From: Jilunia laotingensis
GTDB lineage: Bacteria; Bacteroidota; Bacteroidia; Bacteroidales; Bacteroidaceae
Direction: 5' to 3'
DNA length: 64,000 nucleotides
NCBI RefSeq assembly: GCF_014385165.1
Contig: NZ_JACRTF010000001.1
Location: forward strand, 496,001 to 560,000
Shown here: piece by piece, positions 37,225 to 45,450 of the stretch
Layout: the number at the start of each line of letters is the position of its first letter
Position numbering within the stretch: position 1 is the stretch's first letter
Made by a program: the position numbers and the translations under genes
The notes under the pieces: model-generated
The model's database searches: none
Seen by the model: the letters and a program-made list of their open reading frames with translations, nothing else
Told to the model about the DNA's origin: nothing

Positions 37225-38643
37225 TTAAATAACTTGTTCTTTTGGGTAATTAACTAAATACAACGTTTTTGCCGCCCGTGTAAAAGCGGTATATAACCAA
37301 CGAAAATAGTCAGAGGTCAGATATTCGTCCGTCATGTATCCCTGATCTAAAAAGACATTCTGCCACTGTCCTCCCTGTGCTTTATGGCAAGTAACGGCAT
37401 ATGCATATTTTACTTGAAGAGCATTGTAATACGGATCAGCTTTCATCTTCTTCATGCGTTCACGTTTGGAAGTAATATCCGCATAGTCCTCAAGCACACT
37501 GTAAAATAAACGGTCATTGTCCGCTTTTGGCAATGCAGGTGCATCCGAATGGAGCGTATCCAAGAGCAAATTTGCTTCCAGTTCAAAATCCTCATGATCA
37601 GGAAAAGACAATGTGGCTTCGGCAAACCGAAAGCCGTATAGTTCCCGTGTTCGCCGGACGCGACGTACTACTGCAATCTCCCCATTGGCTATGAAATCCA
37701 TTTCTTTCGACTTCTCTGTCCAGTAATAATTATTTTTAGCCACCATCAGCATATCTCCTGTGTTCAATTCATCTTCTCGATAAAGTATTTGGGCTCTTAT
37801 ACCTTTATTATATATATTCGCCCGTTTATTCGAACGACAGACCACAATGGTTTCGTCCATTCCGTCACGTTCATAGCATGTATTCAAAGCATCTATCAGT
37901 TCATTTCCGGAAATAACGCGGATATCGGGAAAACCTGAAACCTTTATTTTTGGCAGTTTACCGTATTCATCCACAGCAATCAATTCACGTAGTCTGGTTG
38001 CATTCCACAAAATACCGGAATCATGAACCTGTCGCACCACTTGCGTCAGATTCACCTCACCCACATCCAAGCCATAGCCTTTCAAAGCTTCCGTAGAAAG
38101 CGCCGGGCTTAACTCTTCTCCCACCGGAGGAAGCTGTGCCGTATCACCCATTAGCAAAAGGCGGCAACCTGTTCCCGAATAAACAAACTGTATCAGGTCG
38201 TCCAACAAACGTCCCGTACCGAACACACTCCCTGACAATCCCTCGTTAGAGATCATGGAAGCCTCATCGACTATAAATAAGGTATGTGTCGCAAGATTAT
38301 CATTTATGGAAAAATTACTAACCTCATTCGAAAAAGATTGTTGTCTGTATATTTTCTTATGAATTGTAAAAGCCGGATGTCCCGAATAGGCAGAAAAGAC
38401 CTTTGCTGCCCTTCCCGTAGGAGCCAGCAAAACAGACTTTTGCTGCAACTTATCCATTGTCTTCACAAGCGCTCCTACCAGCGAGGTCTTACCTGTTCCA
38501 GCATACCCACGAAGCACAAAAACCGCCTCTTTAGCCTGTGACAACAGGAACTCTGAAAGATATTTAACAGCTTTTTCCTGTTCATTAGTTGGTTGATAAG
38601 GAAAATTTTCCTTAATTTGCCTTTCTAAATAGTTATTTATCAT
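37225..38643 (-). CDS. RecD-like ATP-dependent DNA helicase
   Basis: A 472-residue superfamily 1B helicase. Walker A is VLRGYAGTGKTSLVGALV (about residues 42-59), motif Ia LAPTGRAAKVFS, Walker B LFIVDEASMIS, motif III LLLMGDTAQLPPVGEEL, then VVCRSNKRANIYN (motif IV) and the C-terminal UvrD_C_2 segment YAVTCHKAQGGQWQNVFLDQ with YTAFTRAAKTLYLV. It lacks the long N-terminal region of RecD2/YrrC, so it is a short RecD-like form common in Bacteroidetes. No recB or recC is nearby. Its exact repair role is unknown. Confidence 0.88.
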   Translation of the reverse strand: MINNYLERQIKENFPYQPTNEQEKAVKYLSEFLLSQAKEAVFVLRGYAGTGKTSLVGALVKTMDKLQQKSVLLAPTGRAAKVFSAYSGHPAFTIHKKIYRQQSFSNEVSNFSINDNLATHTLFIVDEASMISNEGLSGSVFGTGRLLDDLIQFVYSGTGCRLLLMGDTAQLPPVGEELSPALSTEALKGYGLDVGEVNLTQVVRQVHDSGILWNATRLRELIAVDEYGKLPKIKVSGFPDIRVISGNELIDALNTCYERDGMDETIVVCRSNKRANIYNKGIRAQILYREDELNTGDMLMVAKNNYYWTEKSKEMDFIANGEIAVVRRVRRTRELYGFRFAEATLSFPDHEDFELEANLLLDTLHSDAPALPKADNDRLFYSVLEDYADITSKRERMKKMKADPYYNALQVKYAYAVTCHKAQGGQWQNVFLDQGYMTDEYLTSDYFRWLYTAFTRAAKTLYLVNYPKEQVI

Positions 38644-38695
38644 TTTTGTACGAGAAAAAAGTTCCCGGAACTATCGTATTTAGATTTATTTATTT

Positions 38696-38703
38696 TAATT
38701 TTG
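38696..38703 (+). promoter_or_regulatory. -7 box before the 38749 gene
   Basis: TAATTTTG is an exact TAnnTTTG match, 46 bases before the start codon. Confidence 0.5.
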
Positions 38704-38748
38704 CGATGCGAATATAACGAATATAACAACTAAAAAAACATATTTATC

Positions 38749-39435
38749 ATGAAAACAGTATTTAATATCGTATTAGTTCTGTGCGCGTGTGCCTTGGTCT
38801 ACATTTGTTATGCCAGCGTTATGGGACCTATCAATTTTGAGAACGCTAAAAAGCACAGAGACGATGCAGTCATTGCTCGTTTGATCGACATCCGTAAAGC
38901 ACAGATGGAATATCGTAACCTGAACAAGGGACAGTATACTGCAAGCTTTGATACTTTGATCGATTTCGTTAAAAACCAAAAGCTTCCTTACCTATTCAAA
39001 GTAGGCGAATTGACAGATAAACAGTTGGAAGACGGTTTGACCGAAAAGAAAGCAATGACTATCATTAATAAAGCTAAAAAGACCGGTAACTACAGCGAAG
39101 TAGAGAAAATGGGACTTAAAAACTTCAGACGTGATACAATGTGGGTAGCTGTATTGGATACAATCTATCCGAAAGGTTTTAATCCTGATTCCATGAGATA
39201 TATTCCTTTTGGAAACGGTGCGCAATTTGAAATGGCTATCAAGAATGATACTGCAAAATCAGGTGCCCCTATCTTTATGTTCGAAGTGAAAGCTCCTTAT
39301 GACATATACCTGAACGGCCTTGACAAACAAGAAATTGCTAACCTGAAAGATCTTCAGACTAAATTGGGCAAATATAACGGTTTGATGGTAGGTTCTATCG
39401 AAAGTCCTAACAACGGTGCTGGAAACTGGGAATAA
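38749..39435 (+). CDS. Membrane-anchored protein, pseudopilin-like layout
   Basis: A 228-residue conserved-looking protein without an assigned function. It has an N-terminal transmembrane segment (TVFNIVLVLCACALVYICYA, about 3-22) and a polar periplasmic domain. The opening of that domain, a helix followed by KKHRDDAVIARLIDIRKAQM and EYRNLNKGQYTASFDTLIDF, resembles the helix and start of the globular part of type II secretion pseudopilins, but the prepilin cleavage motif is absent. It overlaps the next gene (DUF3822) by 20 bases, implying translational coupling. Any link with pilins is speculative. Confidence 0.7.
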   Translation: MKTVFNIVLVLCACALVYICYASVMGPINFENAKKHRDDAVIARLIDIRKAQMEYRNLNKGQYTASFDTLIDFVKNQKLPYLFKVGELTDKQLEDGLTEKKAMTIINKAKKTGNYSEVEKMGLKNFRRDTMWVAVLDTIYPKGFNPDSMRYIPFGNGAQFEMAIKNDTAKSGAPIFMFEVKAPYDIYLNGLDKQEIANLKDLQTKLGKYNGLMVGSIESPNNGAGNWE

Positions 39436-40207
39436 TAAAATCGATTTCAGTAAATCGGAACAATATACATTATCCATCCGTCTTAGTACGGATGGATTTT
39501 CTTTTTCTGTCTACAATCCGATTCATGAAAGTTCAATCTCTTTTTTTGAGAAAGAGGTTAACCCTTCATTATCTCTCACAGCCAACCTGAAAGAGGCTTT
39601 CCGGGAGATGGAATTTCTCACCTTCAGTTATAAACGGGTCAACATCATGATGTCGGGAAGCCGTTATACACACGTTCCTTTTGAACTGTTTGAAGACGAA
39701 CTGGCGGAACCTTTGTTCTATCACAACCATTCCGGAAAGGAAAATGAAACAGTTCTCTACAATGTCCTGTCCAGGAACAACATTGCCGTCATCTTCGGAA
39801 TGGACAAAAGCGCCTACCAATTCCTGAAAGATCAATACCCCGATGCCCGCTTCTATTCACAGGCAAGTCCGCTAAGTGAATATTTCTCTAACAAAAGCCG
39901 GTTAGGAAACAGCAAAAAAATGTATGTTTCCCTAAGAAAAAGTGCCATGGATTTGTTTTGTTATGAACGCGGACATCTGCTGTTGGCTAATTCATTTGAT
40001 TGTGAGCAAACTTCCGACCGCGTTTATTATCTGTTATATGCCTGGAAACAACTTGGTTTCGACCAAGAGCGAGACGAATTACATCTCAGCGGTGTAATGG
40101 CAGAAAAAGAAACATTCGTCAGTGAATTAAGAAAATACGTTTTGCAGGTATTCATCATGAATCCGGAAACTAATATTGACATGCAAGCTCTATTAACATG
40201 CGAGTAA
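39416..40207 (+). CDS. DUF3822 family protein
   Basis: A 263-residue protein of unknown function that I assign to DUF3822 from pattern memory. Seen: beta-rich N-terminus (YTLSIRLSTDGFSFSVYNP), YKRVNIMMSGSRYTHVPFELFE, FDCEQTSDRVYYLLYAWKQ and LSGVMAEKETFVSELRKYV. The fold may be a degenerate actin-like ATPase, but no phosphate loop is evident. The start is a GTG at 39416 lying inside the upstream gene, and the end overlaps rsmD by 10 bases, giving a chain of three overlapping genes. That arrangement with rsmD appears conserved in Bacteroides as I recall. Confidence 0.72.
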   Translation: MLETGNNKIDFSKSEQYTLSIRLSTDGFSFSVYNPIHESSISFFEKEVNPSLSLTANLKEAFREMEFLTFSYKRVNIMMSGSRYTHVPFELFEDELAEPLFYHNHSGKENETVLYNVLSRNNIAVIFGMDKSAYQFLKDQYPDARFYSQASPLSEYFSNKSRLGNSKKMYVSLRKSAMDLFCYERGHLLLANSFDCEQTSDRVYYLLYAWKQLGFDQERDELHLSGVMAEKETFVSELRKYVLQVFIMNPETNIDMQALLTCE

Positions 40208-40731
40208 TCAGTGGAATATACAAAAGAAGAAGATTTGAAGTACCCCGTACATTCAAAGCACGTCCTACAACGGATTTCGCCAAGGAAAACCTGTTCAATG
40301 TGCTGGGCAACTATATTGATTTTGAAGAAGGAATATCGGCACTCGATTTGTTTGCCGGAACGGGCAGTATCAGTATAGAATTGGTGTCCCGCGGTTGCGA
40401 CCGGGTGATCAGTGTGGAAAAAGACCGGGATCACCATGCTTTCATCTGCAAAATAATGAAAGAGTTGCAAACAGACAAATGTATTCCCCTGCGTGGAGAT
40501 GTATTCAAATTCATCAACAGCGGACGGGAACAGTTTGATTTTATCTTCGCTGATCCTCCCTATGAGCTGAAAGAACTGGAAACCATCCCCGACCTTATTT
40601 TCCAAAAAGAACTATTGAAAGAGGGCGGAATGTTTGTCCTCGAGCATGGTAAGCAAAACAACTTTGAAGACCATCCGCACTTTGTGGAGAGAAGAGTATA
40701 TGGAAGCGTGAACTTCTCGTTTTTCAAATAA
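40198..40731 (+). CDS. rsmD: 16S rRNA (guanine(966)-N(2))-methyltransferase RsmD
   Basis: Methylates a guanine of the small ribosomal RNA using S-adenosylmethionine. Length 177 residues. N-terminal MRVISGIYKRRRFEV with RPTTDFAKENLFNVL, the AdoMet-binding motif ALDLFAGTGSISIELVSRG, and the catalytic FADPPYEL motif are all present and in order. The start overlaps the end of the DUF3822 gene by 10 bases. It converges with cls, leaving only 16 bases between stop codons. Confidence 0.93.
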   Translation: MRVISGIYKRRRFEVPRTFKARPTTDFAKENLFNVLGNYIDFEEGISALDLFAGTGSISIELVSRGCDRVISVEKDRDHHAFICKIMKELQTDKCIPLRGDVFKFINSGREQFDFIFADPPYELKELETIPDLIFQKELLKEGGMFVLEHGKQNNFEDHPHFVERRVYGSVNFSFFK

Positions 40732-40747
40732 ACCGGCAGACAATCGG

Positions 40748-42187
40748 TTATAACAAGGGAGCCAGCAGTCTGACTACCGATTCCAAAGCCTTCTGCCACC
40801 AAGGACGTTTCACCCATTTTTTCAAGAAGACTTGCGTGCTGTCTCGTTGGTCGAGCATAAAAATCTCTTTCATCTGCAAGGCGGTTTCCATGTCATACAT
40901 AAAGGCATTTACCTCAAAATTATGTTCAAAGCTACGGAAGTCCACATTGGTAGAACCAACCGTAGAGAGCATGTCATCGGACACCATCAGTTTGGAATGT
41001 AGAAAACCTTTCTTGTAAAAGTACACCTTCACACCTGCACGAAGCACGTCGGCCAAATAAGAGCGTGAGCCTAAGTGCGTGATCCGGTTGTCGGCATGCT
41101 TAGGGATCATGAGCCGTACATCCACCCCAGCCAGTGCGGCAGTCTGCATGGCTGCCAGAATCTGTTCGGTAGGGAGAAAATAGGGTGTTTGCATATAAAA
41201 ATACTTCTTTGCGCATGAAATAGCCATGGTAAGTCCCTGCATGATCTCCTTCCAAGGGCCGATAGGCTCACTCGTCACGATCTGCACCAACGTACTGCCG
41301 AAAGAATCTATCTTAGGAAAATACTGGGAGGAGGTAATCAGCGTGCGGTCGACAAAGTACCAATCAACAAGGAAAGCACTCTGCAAACCATGCACAGCTT
41401 TACCACGAATCATGATGTGAGTGTCGCGCCAGACACCCCAGGAAAAGCCACGCATATAACGTTCTGCCAGATTCATCCCCCCTACAAATCCCACAATGCC
41501 GTCAATCACTACGATCTTACGATGGTTGCGGTAATTCACTTTGCTTGTAAATAGCGGAAAACGAACTTTCAGGAAGCTGCGGACTTCAATGCCGGCTCCC
41601 CGCATCTCTTCAAAAAACTGATGAGGAACGTGCCAGCATCCTACATCATCATATATAACACGAATTTCAACTCCCTCACGGGCTTTTTCCACCAAAACAT
41701 CCCTTACCAAACGTCCTATGGCATCATCCTCAAAGATGTAAAACTCCATGTGGATACTTTTTTTCGCCTTTTGCAATTCCCTGATAAGCGATTGTAGCAT
41801 AGAATAACCAGTAGTATAGGCGTCTATCTGATTGCCTTCAAAAGGCAATGCCTGGTTGGTGTTCTGATAAAGTTGGATCAGCCGGCTATATTCTTTCTGC
41901 ACCAATGCGGGGCCTTGTGCCAGATATTCAGCCATAGGTTTCTTCAACAAACGGCTATAACTCTTCTTCCCGATGATACGCTCACGCCGCTGGCTGCGTC
42001 CGAAAAAGAAATAAAGCACCAGTCCGACAATGGGCAGAAACATCAGTATCAATATCCAAGCCATCGTCTTCACCGGATTGCGGTTATCAAGGACAACAAT
42101 GATAATCGTACCGATGATAGCTCCGAAATAGATAATGTCGAAAGCTATAGTTGCTATTTGGCTAAATAATAGATTCCAATCAAACAT
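40748..42187 (-). CDS. cls: Cardiolipin synthase
   Basis: Condenses two phosphatidylglycerol molecules (or related substrates) to cardiolipin at the inner membrane. Length 479 residues. Two N-terminal transmembrane segments (FDIIYFGAIIGTIIIVVLD; MAWILILMFLPIVGLVLYFF) precede two phospholipase D catalytic motifs: HRKIVVIDGIVGFVGGMN and HSKLMVSDDMLSTVGSTN, both complete HxK(x)4D. It is the normal bacterial ClsA/Cls layout. The region upstream holds a perfect 64-bp palindrome. Confidence 0.95.
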   Translation of the reverse strand: MFDWNLLFSQIATIAFDIIYFGAIIGTIIIVVLDNRNPVKTMAWILILMFLPIVGLVLYFFFGRSQRRERIIGKKSYSRLLKKPMAEYLAQGPALVQKEYSRLIQLYQNTNQALPFEGNQIDAYTTGYSMLQSLIRELQKAKKSIHMEFYIFEDDAIGRLVRDVLVEKAREGVEIRVIYDDVGCWHVPHQFFEEMRGAGIEVRSFLKVRFPLFTSKVNYRNHRKIVVIDGIVGFVGGMNLAERYMRGFSWGVWRDTHIMIRGKAVHGLQSAFLVDWYFVDRTLITSSQYFPKIDSFGSTLVQIVTSEPIGPWKEIMQGLTMAISCAKKYFYMQTPYFLPTEQILAAMQTAALAGVDVRLMIPKHADNRITHLGSRSYLADVLRAGVKVYFYKKGFLHSKLMVSDDMLSTVGSTNVDFRSFEHNFEVNAFMYDMETALQMKEIFMLDQRDSTQVFLKKWVKRPWWQKALESVVRLLAPLL

Positions 42188-42251
42188 GATAACAAATGTA
42201 GAGAAAAGGATTGTTATATCAAAGCATCTTCTTCATTAAAGATGAAACATA

Positions 42252-42315
42252 AAAACATCCCCATGTTCTGTATCAAAACATCCGGATGTTTTGATACAGA
42301 ACATGGGGATGTTTT
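42252..42315. repeat. Perfect 64-bp palindrome
   Basis: Two exact 32-base arms meet with no spacer at 42283/42284. Each right arm reads GGATGTTTTGATACAG followed by AACATGGGGATGTTTT. It lies between the terminator of the barrel gene and the cls start. The 15-base core AACATGGGGATGTTT also occurs at 53163-53177. Confidence 0.95.
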
Positions 42316-42350
42316 ATAGGTTCATAGCATATAAACAAGACGAAAGATTA

Positions 42351-42392
42351 AAAGAAAAAAGGTTCACAACATCCTTTCCTATGTTATGAACC
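42351..42392 (-). terminator. Terminator of the 42412 barrel gene
   Basis: On the minus strand GGTTCATAACAT pairs with ATGTTGTGAACC (one mismatch) around a short loop, followed by TTTTTTCTTT. It starts 20 bases after the stop codon. Confidence 0.85.
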
Positions 42393-42411
42393 TTTCTTAT
42401 CTTATCCGAAC

Positions 42412-45321
42412 TTAAAAGCGGGGACGCCCGCCAAAGCTTCCATGTCCCCGACTCGGCCCATGGCCGGGACCGTCATATCTTCTGTCTCTCATCCCCTCGC
42501 GGGCTCCTTTATTGCCGAACACATTCAGTCGATAGATAAAATGAAGCATACAGTAACTGTTGATACCGTTGTATTCGGACACGGAACGCATACTTGCAGT
42601 CAACGAGCGGCTTATGTTACTTTGCTGTTTCAGGATGTCATAAAATTCAATGCTGACCGTAGCCGCACCTTTCAAGAAGTTCTGGGCAACCTGGGCATTC
42701 CATATCAGTTCGTTACGGTTCATGCTTGCATCCCTATAACCACGACGACTATTATTGGCAATATTCGTGGCAACGGTCATCCGCCAAGGCAATGTGATAT
42801 TGGTGCTGGCTCCGTAAGAAAAGTTATAAGGGTTCTGGTTGCTTTCCGGACGTAACTCGTTCTTCTCGAAAGTATATCCGAAAGAACCGTTCAGTGCGAA
42901 CTCAAACCAATCGTTACGATAAGCGCCATTCAGGTTCTCATTCAAGTTCAAGCTTGTACTTGTGTTCTTTTCATTCGTCTTACTGGACTGGTTGAAAAGA
43001 AAGTCCACATTGTTCGCATAGTTGATGCGGGAGAAAGAATTGATGGTGAACTTCTTGTTTCTCAATGCCGTATTAAAGCCGAACAATCCGAAAGCATTCC
43101 AGTTACCATTGATATTCTCCGGCTTGGTGATCGTACCACCGGTCTGTTCATTATACTCCGTACTGCTGCTGATGCTGTTTTGAATAGCCGAGAAACTGGC
43201 GTGTGCCATGATCCCCCGTTGCCGTTCGGCATTGTACGTATTATAGAACATACGCATACTGTGCGTGAACGAAGGCTTCAAACCGGCATTACCAATGCGG
43301 ATATTAAGCGGATTGGAGTTGTCGGGAATGGGCAATAAGTCCTCCAGACCGGGTTGTCCGGCATATCCGCGATACGTGAAGCGCAGTTGGCTCACTTTGG
43401 AAAAACGATAGCGGAAGTCGATGTTAGGTGCAAAATTGAACACATTGCGGGTGGTGTCCTTCTCATAGTCTCCTTTTTTATAAGAAAGGCGCGACTTCTG
43501 AGGTTGCAGAGAAATTCCCGCGCTCAGTTGGTACTTCTCACGGATAAAGCGCAGGCTGGTTGTAATGTCATGGTTATAATACCTATACTCCGCATCTTTT
43601 GAGAGACTATCCACGCGATGAGCCTGATAACCTTCGGGAAGCGGAGCATCGATCTCCCATTCAGGAAAATCAATCAGATCGAAAGTACTCTTATCACTTT
43701 TGCTGTACTTATACTGGAAATTATAACTGAACTGTAAAAAGGTAGCTTTAGCGATCGGTTCGCTATAGGTAATTCTGGCACTATAATTGAAATTATCGGT
43801 AGGGGTAGTTATATATTGATTCCGATAGAGTACGGAATCCTGTCCCATTGAATTCAGCACCTGATAATAACGGGTTTCCGTCTTGGAATACTGGTCGTTA
43901 TCACGGTCGCTATATCCGAATGAACCACGGAAGGTGATATTACGCCCCTTATCGTTCAATTTACGGTTCAACTGCAAATAGGCATTGGTTGATAGGCTAT
44001 TGCTCTCACCCAACGAGTTACTGTTCGTTGCATTGACACGGATACTTTCCAAAGGATCGTCTGTTTCAATTGCTTTAAAGTTGAGATAATCATTCGGATT
44101 GGGAACTAAGTTGAAAGGGTCTTCATTAAATGTACCGGAGTTGGAAATTGTATTCTTGTCAGCCTTGCCGTACGAAACGTTCGGACGGAAAATGATATTG
44201 GTCATCGAGTCCGGTTTCCACTCCAAGCGAAAGTCGGCATTGAAGTCCAGATTCTTGTTGCGATTGCTGCTATTGGAGTTCGAGAAAGAGTTGCCAGCAG
44301 TCAGAAAGCGCTCGGAATAGCCACTATTATATACATCGGCATCCTTGTAATTGTAACGGGCACTACCTCCTGTCTCGAGTTTAGAATTTTCGGTAGCAAA
44401 GTTCACACCGATGGTCTTGGTGGCATTCAATCCGTTGTTTCTCCGCCAACGGGGTCCGCCACCTCCTCCGGAAAATCCCTCGTCATTCACGTTATTAGCC
44501 GATCCTATCAAGGAGAACTGTGTTTTATCCACAAAACGGTTTAACATCAAATTGCCGGCATAGCGGTCTTTTGTACCGATAGCCGCATCGGCATTACCGA
44601 ACCAACCCTTATTCATCCCTTTCTTCACCTTCAGGTCGAGTACCGTCTCCTCTTCCCCATCATCTATACCGGTGATACGTGCCAAATCGGATTTCTTATC
44701 GTATGTTTTCAGTTTATCGATCATATCTACCGGCAGATTCTTCAACCCGGTCTTTACATCACCACCGAAGAATTCTTTGCCGTCTACCATAATCTTCTTC
44801 ACATCCTTACCGTTGATTTTTACATTGCCGTCTTCATCGATTTCGGCACCGGGCAGTTTCTTGACCAGTTCCTCAAGCATGGCTCCTTCGGGCGTGCGGT
44901 AGGCAGTGGAATTGTATACCAACGTATCTTCGACAACCGCCACCTGAGGTGCTTCGGCTGTAATGACCGCTTCGCTCAGCATTACCGCATCAGGTTTCAA
45001 TTCGATTGTTCCCATATTCTTCGCAGGCACTTTATCAGTCAATTGCAAAGGAATATTTTGAGTGATAAATCCGACATAAGAAATTTTCAGGACATATTTA
45101 CCCGCTTTCACCTTAGGTAATGTAAACGTTCCCCGATTCTGGGTAACAACCCCGGCAGCCTGGGCACTATCGGGTAGAGAAAGTAATTGAACCGTTGCCA
45201 TCTCGACAGGTTCTTTGGTGTCTTCTTCAATCACTTGTCCTGAAACAGTGATGACCTTGTTTTGCGCAAAGGAGGAAAGGGTACACACCAACAGTACCAT
45301 CCAAATACATAATTTCTTCAT
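42412..45321 (-). CDS. Outer-membrane beta-barrel (TonB receptor-like) protein, copy A
   Basis: A 969-residue outer-membrane protein with a signal peptide (WMVLLVCTLSSFAQ), a CarboxypepD_reg-like domain (about 25-110; VSGQVIEEDTKEPVEMATVQ), a plug-like region (KINGKDVKKIMVDGKEFFGG) and a large barrel of the OMP_b-brl_3 type. No SusD-like partner follows, so it is not a typical SusC. The C-terminus extends past the likely last strand (YCMLHFIYRLNVF) by about 35 residues rich in Gly, Arg and Pro (GPGHGPSRGHGSFGGRPRF). It is a close paralogue of the next gene. Ligand unknown. Confidence 0.85.
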   Translation of the reverse strand: MKKLCIWMVLLVCTLSSFAQNKVITVSGQVIEEDTKEPVEMATVQLLSLPDSAQAAGVVTQNRGTFTLPKVKAGKYVLKISYVGFITQNIPLQLTDKVPAKNMGTIELKPDAVMLSEAVITAEAPQVAVVEDTLVYNSTAYRTPEGAMLEELVKKLPGAEIDEDGNVKINGKDVKKIMVDGKEFFGGDVKTGLKNLPVDMIDKLKTYDKKSDLARITGIDDGEEETVLDLKVKKGMNKGWFGNADAAIGTKDRYAGNLMLNRFVDKTQFSLIGSANNVNDEGFSGGGGGPRWRRNNGLNATKTIGVNFATENSKLETGGSARYNYKDADVYNSGYSERFLTAGNSFSNSNSSNRNKNLDFNADFRLEWKPDSMTNIIFRPNVSYGKADKNTISNSGTFNEDPFNLVPNPNDYLNFKAIETDDPLESIRVNATNSNSLGESNSLSTNAYLQLNRKLNDKGRNITFRGSFGYSDRDNDQYSKTETRYYQVLNSMGQDSVLYRNQYITTPTDNFNYSARITYSEPIAKATFLQFSYNFQYKYSKSDKSTFDLIDFPEWEIDAPLPEGYQAHRVDSLSKDAEYRYYNHDITTSLRFIREKYQLSAGISLQPQKSRLSYKKGDYEKDTTRNVFNFAPNIDFRYRFSKVSQLRFTYRGYAGQPGLEDLLPIPDNSNPLNIRIGNAGLKPSFTHSMRMFYNTYNAERQRGIMAHASFSAIQNSISSSTEYNEQTGGTITKPENINGNWNAFGLFGFNTALRNKKFTINSFSRINYANNVDFLFNQSSKTNEKNTSTSLNLNENLNGAYRNDWFEFALNGSFGYTFEKNELRPESNQNPYNFSYGASTNITLPWRMTVATNIANNSRRGYRDASMNRNELIWNAQVAQNFLKGAATVSIEFYDILKQQSNISRSLTASMRSVSEYNGINSYCMLHFIYRLNVFGNKGAREGMRDRRYDGPGHGPSRGHGSFGGRPRF

Positions 45322-45450
45322 TTAGTTTATACGTTTGTAGTAGGATACGATTGCCTTTTGACAAAAGTCAACGTAAAAGGTTTAATGATTGATCGATTAT
45401 CTTTCAAAAATTAATATAACCTAACCTATACAAATGTGAGGAAAATCCTC

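Noticed and set aside
38749..39435. True type IV pilin
   Set aside because: The prepilin peptidase cleavage motif and neighbouring secretion genes are absent.
42252..42315. Palindrome as the terminator of the barrel gene
   Set aside because: A proper terminator with a T run already lies at 42351-42392, and the palindrome lacks a T run beyond four bases.
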